A program made the position numbers and the translations under genes. From Streptomyces sp. S3(2020) (GTDB lineage Bacteria; Actinomycetota; Actinomycetes; Streptomycetales; Streptomycetaceae), in contig NZ_JABERD010000064.1 in assembly GCF_013044505.1 (NCBI RefSeq), positions 1 through 47,289 of the forward strand: 47,289 nucleotides of DNA, written 5' to 3'. The first letter of the stretch is position 1; every line of letters starts with the position of its first letter. Below, piece by piece: positions 42,187-47,289 of the stretch. The notes beneath the pieces are model-generated. The model saw only the letters and a program-made list of their open reading frames with translations, was not told the origin of the DNA and did no database searches.

Positions 42187-42405
42187 CTACTGGCCGCCCT
42201 TCTGAACGAAACTTCGAACGAAGTCCTCTGCGTTCTCCTCGAGCACATCATCGATTTCGTCCAGAACCGAGTCCACGTCATCACTGAGCTTCTCGTGCCG
42301 CTCCTTGAGGTCCTCGGTGGCTGCCGCTTCCGGCGCCGCCTCTTCGACTTCCTCGGTGGAGCGTGTGGCCTTCTGCTGGCCGCCGCCGGTGTCCTTGGTT
42401 GACAT
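42187..42405 (-). CDS. pup: Prokaryotic ubiquitin-like protein Pup
   Basis: The 72-residue protein is acidic and largely disordered at the N-terminus (MSTKDTGGGQQKATRSTEE). The helical segment DLKERHEKLSDDVDSVLDEI and the conserved end EDFVRSFVQKGGQ follow. The final Gln must be deamidated to Glu by Dop before PafA can ligate it. The ATG at 42405 is preceded by GGTGAGGG. A frame-extended start 10 codons upstream is not supported. Confidence 0.98.
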   Translation of the reverse strand: MSTKDTGGGQQKATRSTEEVEEAAPEAAATEDLKERHEKLSDDVDSVLDEIDDVLEENAEDFVRSFVQKGGQ

Positions 42406-42467
42406 AACCCTCACCCCGCTCGTTTCGCCCGACATGGTCGCCAGGTCGGCTTATCCGCCGATCGGTG

Positions 42468-42533
42468 ATGATCAGACCCTACAAGCCCGGTCTGACATCG
42501 GCCCCGCAGTTTCCTCAACGTACGGGGGCCACC
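42468..42533 (-). promoter_or_regulatory. Hairpin-rich pup leader
   Basis: Between dop and pup, a stem of ATG-TCAGACC pairs with GGTCTGACAT (one bulged A, 42468-42498). A GGCCCC/GGGGCC pair lies next to it (about 42501-42532). These lie about 60-130 bp upstream of the pup start. They could terminate or attenuate read-through from dop or shape the pup leader. A promoter here is likely, but I could not fix its hexamers. Confidence 0.35.
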
Positions 42534-42594
42534 TCGATGATTCCCGGACGGTGGGATTTCCACTCTGTCCGGCCGACATGGTCCGTGTACCGGG

Positions 42595-44106
42595 TCAGCC
42601 GCCCGACAGGACCCTGACCAGGTCTTCCGCCGTGCGACAGCGGTCCAGGAGCTCCTTGACGTGATTTCGCGTTCCGCGAAGCGGTTCGAGGGTTGGGACC
42701 CGCTGGAGCGAGTCCCGGCCCGGGAGGTCGAAGATCACGGAGTCCCAGGAGGCCGCGGCGACGTCGTCGGCGTACTGCTCCAGGCAGCGGCCCCGGAAGT
42801 ACGCCCGGGTGTCCTCCGGCGGCTTCGTACGGGCCCGCTCGACGTCGGACTCGTCCAGGAGGCGCTTGATGCGGCCGCGGGCGGCGAGACGGTTGTAGAG
42901 GCCCTTCTCGGCCCGTACGTCGGCGTACTGGAGGTCGAGGAGGTGGAGCTTGGCCGCGTCCCAGTCGAGGCCGTCGCGGCGCCGGTAGCCCTCCATGAGC
43001 TCGCGCTTGGCGACCCAGTCCAGTTCGCCGGCGAGGCTCATGGGGTCGTTCTCGAGCCGGTTGAGAGTGTCCTCCCAGCGGGCGAGGACGTCCTTGGTCT
43101 GTTCGTCGGCGTCGGAGCCGAAGCGCTCCTCGACGTATTTGCGGGACAGCTCGAAGTACTCCATCTGCAGCTGGACCGCGGTGAGTGTCCGGCCGCTGCG
43201 GAGGGTGACCAGGCGCTGAAGCGTGGGGTCGTGGGAGACCTGGTGGAGGGTGCGGACGGGCTGGTCCACGGCCAGGTCGACGGCGATGAAGCCGTCCTCG
43301 ATCATCGACAGGACCAGGGCGGTCGTGCCGAGCTTCAGGTATGTCGAGATCTCCGAGAGGTTCGCGTCGCCGATGATCACATGGAGGCGGCGGTACTTCT
43401 CGGCGTCCGCGTGCGGCTCGTCGCGGGTGTTGATGATCGGGCGCTTGAGGGTGGTCTCCAGGCCGACCTCGACCTCGAAGTAGTCGGCGCGCTGGCTGAT
43501 CTGGAAGCCGTGTTCGTGGCCGTCCTGGCCGATGCCGACGCGGCCCGCTCCGGCGAAGACCTGGCGGGAGACGAAGAAGGGGGTGAGGTGGCGCACGATG
43601 TCCGAGAAGGGGGTCTCCCGCTTCATCAGGTAGTTCTCGTGCGTGCCGTAGGAGGCGCCCTTGTTGTCGGTGTTGTTCTTGTAGAGGTGGATCGGCTGGG
43701 CGCCGGGGAGCTGGGCGGCGCGTTCGGCGGCTTCGGCCATGATGCGCTCGCCGGCCTTGTCCCAGAGGACGGCGTCGCGTGGGTTGGTGACCTCGGGGGC
43801 GCTGTATTCGGGGTGTGCGTGGTCGACGTAGAGGCGTGCGCCGTTGGTGAGGATGACGTTGGCGAGGCCGATGTCCTCGTCGGTGAGCTGGCTGGAGTCG
43901 GCGGATTCGCGGGCGAGGTCGAAGCCCCGCGCGTCCCGCAGCGGGTTCTCCTCCTCGAAGTCCCAGCGGGCTCGTCGGGCCCGGTGCATCGCCGCCGCGT
44001 AGGCGTTGACGATCTGGGACGAGGTGAGCATGGCATTGGCGTTGGGGTGGCCGGGGACGGAGATCCCGTACTCCGTCTCGATGCCCATTACTCGCCGTAC
44101 AGTCAT
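42595..44106 (-). CDS. dop: Deamidase/depupylase Dop
   Basis: The 503-residue glutamine-synthetase-fold enzyme has the opening VRRVMGIETEYGISVPGHPN, catalytic Asp95 in NGARLYVDHAHPEYSAPE, and NTDNKGASYGTHENYLMKRE in the centre. It deamidates the C-terminal Gln of Pup and removes Pup from proteins. It is longer than PafA, as expected. The ATG at 44106 follows AAGGAGGG. It is 190 bp upstream of pup on the same strand. Confidence 0.97.
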   Translation of the reverse strand: MTVRRVMGIETEYGISVPGHPNANAMLTSSQIVNAYAAAMHRARRARWDFEEENPLRDARGFDLARESADSSQLTDEDIGLANVILTNGARLYVDHAHPEYSAPEVTNPRDAVLWDKAGERIMAEAAERAAQLPGAQPIHLYKNNTDNKGASYGTHENYLMKRETPFSDIVRHLTPFFVSRQVFAGAGRVGIGQDGHEHGFQISQRADYFEVEVGLETTLKRPIINTRDEPHADAEKYRRLHVIIGDANLSEISTYLKLGTTALVLSMIEDGFIAVDLAVDQPVRTLHQVSHDPTLQRLVTLRSGRTLTAVQLQMEYFELSRKYVEERFGSDADEQTKDVLARWEDTLNRLENDPMSLAGELDWVAKRELMEGYRRRDGLDWDAAKLHLLDLQYADVRAEKGLYNRLAARGRIKRLLDESDVERARTKPPEDTRAYFRGRCLEQYADDVAAASWDSVIFDLPGRDSLQRVPTLEPLRGTRNHVKELLDRCRTAEDLVRVLSGG

Positions 44107-44299
44107 GCGGCCCTCCTTGCCCGGCGGCGCCCTCGGTCGGGGGCGGCGCTCAAGTACCGCTGGCGCTCCGGTGCGTGTGCGGTGCCCGTCCCCGCACTGC
44201 GCGACTCGGCGGTACCGAAGAGCCTAGAACGGCTTTGCGCTGGTGGGGAGATCATTTGCGTCATTGCCTTGCACGCCTCTTGTTCCGGTTAGTTGCCTG

Positions 44300-44344
44300 A
44301 AAAACAGTCGGCTGCGGGTACCCGGTGAGGGCACCCGCAGCCGC
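44300..44344 (-). terminator. Rho-independent terminator after arc
   Basis: On the minus strand CGGCTGCGGGT and ACCCGCAGCCG form a perfect 11-bp stem (44310-44320 with 44334-44344). It is followed by GACTGTTTTT (44309-44300). This classic stem plus U tract lies 7 bp past the arc stop and separates arc from the dop transcription unit. Confidence 0.88.
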
Positions 44345-44351
44345 CCCGCTT

Positions 44352-46118
44352 TTACAGGTACTGACCGGTGTTGGCCACCGTGTCGATGGAGCGTCCGGTG
44401 TCGGCGCCCTGCTTTCCGGTGATGAGGGTACGGATGTAGACGATCCGTTCGCCCTTCTTTCCGGAGATCCGGGCCCAGTCGTCGGGGTTGGTGGTGTTGG
44501 GCAGGTCCTCGTTCTCCTTGAACTCGTCCACGCAGGCCTGGAGGAGGTGGGAGACCCTGAGGCCCTTGGCCTGGTGGTCGAGGAAGTCCTTGATCGCCAT
44601 CTTCTTGGCGCGGCCCACGATGTTCTCGATCATGGCGCCGGAGTTGAAGTCCTTGAAGTAGAGGACTTCCTTGTCGCCGTTGGCGTAGGTGACTTCCAGG
44701 AAGCGGTTCTCCTCGGATTCGGCGTACATGTGTTCCACCGCGGTCTGGATCATGCTCTGGACCGTGGTGGTCTTGCTGCCGCCGTGCTCGCCGACGTCGT
44801 CGGAGTGCAGGGGGAGGCGTTCGGTCAGGTACTTGCCGAAGATGTCCTTGGCGGCCTCGGCGTCGGGACGCTCGATCTTGATCTTCACGTCCAGGCGGCC
44901 GGGGCGCAGGATGGCGGGGTCGATCATGTCCTCGCGGTTGGAGGCGCCGATCACGACCACGTTCTGCAGGCCTTCCACGCCGTCGATCTCGGCGAGCAGC
45001 TGCGGGACGATGGTGTTCTCCACGTCCGAGCTGACGCCGGATCCGCGGGTGCGGAAGAGGGATTCCATCTCGTCGAAGAAGACGATGACGGGTGTGCCCT
45101 CGGAGGCCTTCTCGCGTGCACGCTGGAAGACGAGGCGGATCTGCCGCTCGGTCTCGCCGACGTACTTGTTGAGGAGTTCGGGGCCCTTGATGTTGAGGAA
45201 GAAGCTCTTGCCCTGGGCCTGGCCGGTGACTTCGGCGACCTTCTTGGCCAGCGAGTTGGCGACGGCCTTGGCGATGAGCGTCTTGCCGCATCCGGGGGGT
45301 CCGTAGAGCAGGACGCCCTTGGGGGGCCTGAGTTCGTGCTCCTTGAACAGGTCGGGATAGAGGTAGGGAAGTTCGACCGCGTCGCGGATCGCCTCGATCT
45401 GGCCGCCCAGACCGCCGATCTGCTCGTAGCCGATGTCGGGAACTTCTTCGAGGACGAGTTCTTCGACCTCGCTCTTGGGAACGACTTCGTAGACATAGCC
45501 GGAGCGGGGTTCGAGCAGGAGGGCGTCGCCGGGGCGGATGGTGATGTCCAGCAGCGGCTCGGCGAGCCGCACCACCCTCTCCTCGTCGGTGTGGCCCTGC
45601 ACCAGTGCGCGTTCGCCGTCCTCGAGGATCTCCTTGAGGGTGACGATGTCACCGACGCTCTCGAACTCCATGGCCTCGACCACGTTGAGCGCTTCGTTGA
45701 GCATCAGCTCCTGGCCGCGCCGGAGCTCTTCGAGCTCGACGCTGGGGCTGACGTTCACGCGGAGTTTGCGTCCTCCGGTGAAGATGTCGGCGGTGCCGTC
45801 CTCGTTGGCCTGCAGGAAGACTCCGAAGCCGGCCGGTGGCTGTGCGAGCCGGTCGACTTCCTCCTTGAGGGCCACGATCTGGTCGCGGGCTTCGCGGAGT
45901 GTGTTGGCCAGTCGTTCGTTCTGGGCGGACACGCCGGCCAGGTTGGTCTGCAGTTCGACGATCCGCTCTTCGAGAATCCTCGTGTGCCGCGGAGAGTCGG
46001 CGAGCTTGCGTCGCAGGACGGCGATCTCCTGCTCAAGGTAGGCAATCTGCCCGGCCGGGTCGTCGGACCCTCGTCCCGGGCGGATGCCGCGGTTCATGTC
46101 GTCGTCGTGGGCTGCCAC
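44352..46118 (-). CDS. arc: Proteasomal AAA ATPase Arc (Mpa)
   Basis: The 588-residue protein has an N-terminal coiled coil (about 20-90, AYLEQEIAVLRRKLADSPRH) that captures Pup, two OB folds (about 95-225) and an AAA domain. The AAA domain shows Walker A GPPGCGKT (about 273-280), Walker B IVFFDE and arginine-finger region RPGRLDVKI. The last residues GQYL form the HbYX-like docking tail for the 20S core. The GTG at 46118 is chosen because GGAGGTGAGG lies just upstream. It unfolds pupylated proteins and feeds them to PrcAB. Confidence 0.96.
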   Translation of the reverse strand: MAAHDDDMNRGIRPGRGSDDPAGQIAYLEQEIAVLRRKLADSPRHTRILEERIVELQTNLAGVSAQNERLANTLREARDQIVALKEEVDRLAQPPAGFGVFLQANEDGTADIFTGGRKLRVNVSPSVELEELRRGQELMLNEALNVVEAMEFESVGDIVTLKEILEDGERALVQGHTDEERVVRLAEPLLDITIRPGDALLLEPRSGYVYEVVPKSEVEELVLEEVPDIGYEQIGGLGGQIEAIRDAVELPYLYPDLFKEHELRPPKGVLLYGPPGCGKTLIAKAVANSLAKKVAEVTGQAQGKSFFLNIKGPELLNKYVGETERQIRLVFQRAREKASEGTPVIVFFDEMESLFRTRGSGVSSDVENTIVPQLLAEIDGVEGLQNVVVIGASNREDMIDPAILRPGRLDVKIKIERPDAEAAKDIFGKYLTERLPLHSDDVGEHGGSKTTTVQSMIQTAVEHMYAESEENRFLEVTYANGDKEVLYFKDFNSGAMIENIVGRAKKMAIKDFLDHQAKGLRVSHLLQACVDEFKENEDLPNTTNPDDWARISGKKGERIVYIRTLITGKQGADTGRSIDTVANTGQYL

Positions 46119-46552
46119 GGTCCTCACCTCCTCCAAGGGGAGCTGGACGCTTCCAGACCCTACCTGGGTGGGTGTCGATTGAAACCCCTAGATCACTATG
46201 AGTGTCAAGGTGTGTCGTCGGTCACCCTGCGCCATCCCTCTACGCCGTGTGGATACCCAGTGAACGTGCTTCAGAAGCGGACTGTTCCAAGGTCGGAGTG
46301 CTCGAAATCTTCCACGGCGGGGCCGAGTTGCCCACAGCGCCGCCGGTCGGGGGCCCGTGGAACACCGGCTCGGGCGCCCGTGGCCCGCTCCGTCGGGGCT
46401 CCGGTACGGCTCGATCGCGCCTTGAGTTCGTTGACGGAGCGTGTACGGACGGGCGGGGCGTGTCACGGCGTGCGGCAGCCTCCGCGGGGCCGTCGGGTGC
46501 GGTTGGCCGGGGGTAGGGTCGAGGGAGTTCAGCACCCGATGGGGCAGGAGAC
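46119..46552. other. Intergenic region of 434 bp
   Basis: This gap between the divergent arc and ferredoxin genes should hold both promoters. TAGGGT at 46514-46519 could be the ferredoxin -10 hexamer, but no matching -35 is clear. The open frames in it lack ribosome-binding sites and family features. No tRNA or structured RNA was recognised. Confidence 0.5.
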
Positions 46553-46858
46553 ATGAGCGTGCAGCAGGAAGCCGTGGCCGACGGTGAGGCTCTGGAGGTC
46601 TGGATCGATCAGGATCTCTGTACCGGCGACGGTATCTGTGTGCAGTACGCGCCGGAGGTGTTCGAGCTGGACATCGACGGGCTGGCCTATGTGCGGGGCT
46701 CGGGTGACGAGCTGCTCCAGGACAAGGGCGCGACGACGCCGGTGCCGCTGCCGTTGCTGACGGATGTGGTGGACTCCGCCAAGGAGTGTCCCGGTGAGTG
46801 CATCCATGTGCGGCGGGTGTCGGACCGGGTCGAGGTGTTCGGGCCCGACGCGGGCTGA
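46553..46858 (+). CDS. Ferredoxin
   Basis: The 101-residue protein has the cluster-ligand segment DLCTGDGICVQYAPEVFELD, in which the first CxxxxxC pair keeps two cysteines, and KECPGECIHV near residue 80-90. The spacing fits the single-cluster (3Fe-4S type) ferredoxins that serve cytochromes P450 in Streptomyces. The ATG at 46553 follows GGCAGGAG. It may be a donor for a P450, but no P450 is adjacent. Confidence 0.92.
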   Translation: MSVQQEAVADGEALEVWIDQDLCTGDGICVQYAPEVFELDIDGLAYVRGSGDELLQDKGATTPVPLPLLTDVVDSAKECPGECIHVRRVSDRVEVFGPDAG

Positions 46859-46864
46859 GTCTTC

Positions 46865-46899
46865 GGCGCCCTGCGTGCGTACTAGACGCTGTGGGCGCC
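46865..46899. terminator. Hairpin after the ferredoxin gene
   Basis: GGCGCCC and GGGCGCC pair, with an inner GCGT/ACGC stem. The hairpin lies just past the ferredoxin stop and overlaps the last codons of the convergent gene. It could end transcription from either side. Confidence 0.45.
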
Positions 46900-47289
46900 T
46901 GCGGGCGTGGACCGGACGAACGCGCCGTCCTTCCACTGCCACTTGGCGCTCGTGTTCACGTCGGGGCAGCAGCTGGGTACGGAGTCCGAGGAGTAGCCGA
47001 CCATGTCGGCGGCGACCGTCGCGTCGGAGACCGTGAGGGTCTTGACGGTGATGCGGTCCTTGGGGTCGACGAGGGTTGCCACGACGCGGGGGGTCTTGGC
47101 GTCGGCGGCCTGGGTGAGGACGTAGACGCCGTCGGGCGGGGTGCCCATGGGGGCGTCGCAGTGGACGACGGCGACGGTTTCGGGCCTGCCGTCGCCGTCG
47201 AGGTCGCCGGAGGCTTTCTTCACCACCAGTGCCTTGACCGGGCCGCATTCGATGGGGAAGTCGATGTCGGTGGGGTCGGGGGCGGTGAC
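46882..47289 (-). CDS. Secreted-type hypothetical protein, N-terminus cut by window
   Basis: The frame is open to the window edge, so at least 135 residues are encoded and the start is outside. KKASGDLDGDGRPETVAVVH contains a DxDxDG calcium-binding-like loop as in FG-GAP/VCBS repeats. VPSCCPDVNTSAKWQWKDGA near the end has paired cysteines. This pattern is typical of Streptomyces extracellular or lipoproteins. The GTG at 47226 is not a convincing start, because the coding pattern continues upstream (DFPIECGPVKAL). Confidence 0.75.
   Translation of the reverse strand, partial: VTAPDPTDIDFPIECGPVKALVVKKASGDLDGDGRPETVAVVHCDAPMGTPPDGVYVLTQAADAKTPRVVATLVDPKDRITVKTLTVSDATVAADMVGYSSDSVPSCCPDVNTSAKWQWKDGAFVRSTPAGAHSV

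Overview
This is a high-GC actinobacterial chromosome segment, almost certainly from a Streptomyces. The codon bias, dense overlapping minus-strand operons, a conservon with a CYP157 P450 and a complete Pup-proteasome locus all point that way. As I recall, the S. coelicolor SCO1626-SCO1648 region has a similar order. Bases 1-19 match the Nextera transposon mosaic end at 17 of 19 positions, so the left edge is probably a contig end carrying residual adapter. No tRNA, rRNA, CRISPR array, insertion sequence or prophage was recognised.

Layout. 119-11322: accessory transport and regulation. This part holds a LysR regulator divergent from a TDT-family transporter, an XRE-cupin regulator coupled to a cytosolic metal/corrinoid-receptor-like protein, a glycine-betaine ABC system with a fused permease and binding protein, a small 5'-3' exonuclease, an iron-box-linked siderophore-interacting reductase, and a DrrAB-type exporter with its PadR regulator. 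11593-14208: an APC permease and an RluA-type pseudouridine synthase. 14202-18739: a five-gene conservon (cvnA-B-C-D plus CYP157), resembling cvn9/rar. 18991-26460: a TetR regulator divergent from a four-gene operon (two DUF1989 proteins, a biotin-dependent 'urea' carboxylase, allophanate hydrolase). 26525-34436: helicase, lipid kinase, tatC, tatA, two small proteins, pafC, pafB. 34566-46118: two FKBP prolyl isomerases, pafA, an MFS transporter, LacI, prcA, prcB, an endonuclease VII-like gene, pup, dop and the proteasomal ATPase arc. 46553-47289: a ferredoxin and a secreted-type protein cut by the window edge.

The most interesting system is a nitrogen-scavenging regulon. The 20-bp palindrome TTTCTGTCGCACGACAGAAA lies between tetR and the carboxylase operon, and two near-copies lie in tandem upstream of the APC permease 8 kb away, on the far side of the conservon. 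Both promoters also carry a GlnR-like GTNAC-n6-GAAAC motif. The paired DUF1989 proteins suggest that the pathway degrades guanidine (carboxylase, carboxyguanidine deiminase, allophanate hydrolase) rather than free urea, with the permease as the likely importer. No ykkC/guanidine-I riboswitch is apparent, so TetR plus GlnR may replace it.

The proteasome part encodes a full pathway. Pup ends in GGQ and needs Dop to deamidate it, PafA ligates it, Arc unfolds substrates and PrcAB degrades them. An endonuclease VII-like zinc protein sits between pup and prcB, overlaps the prcB start, and has no assigned role there.
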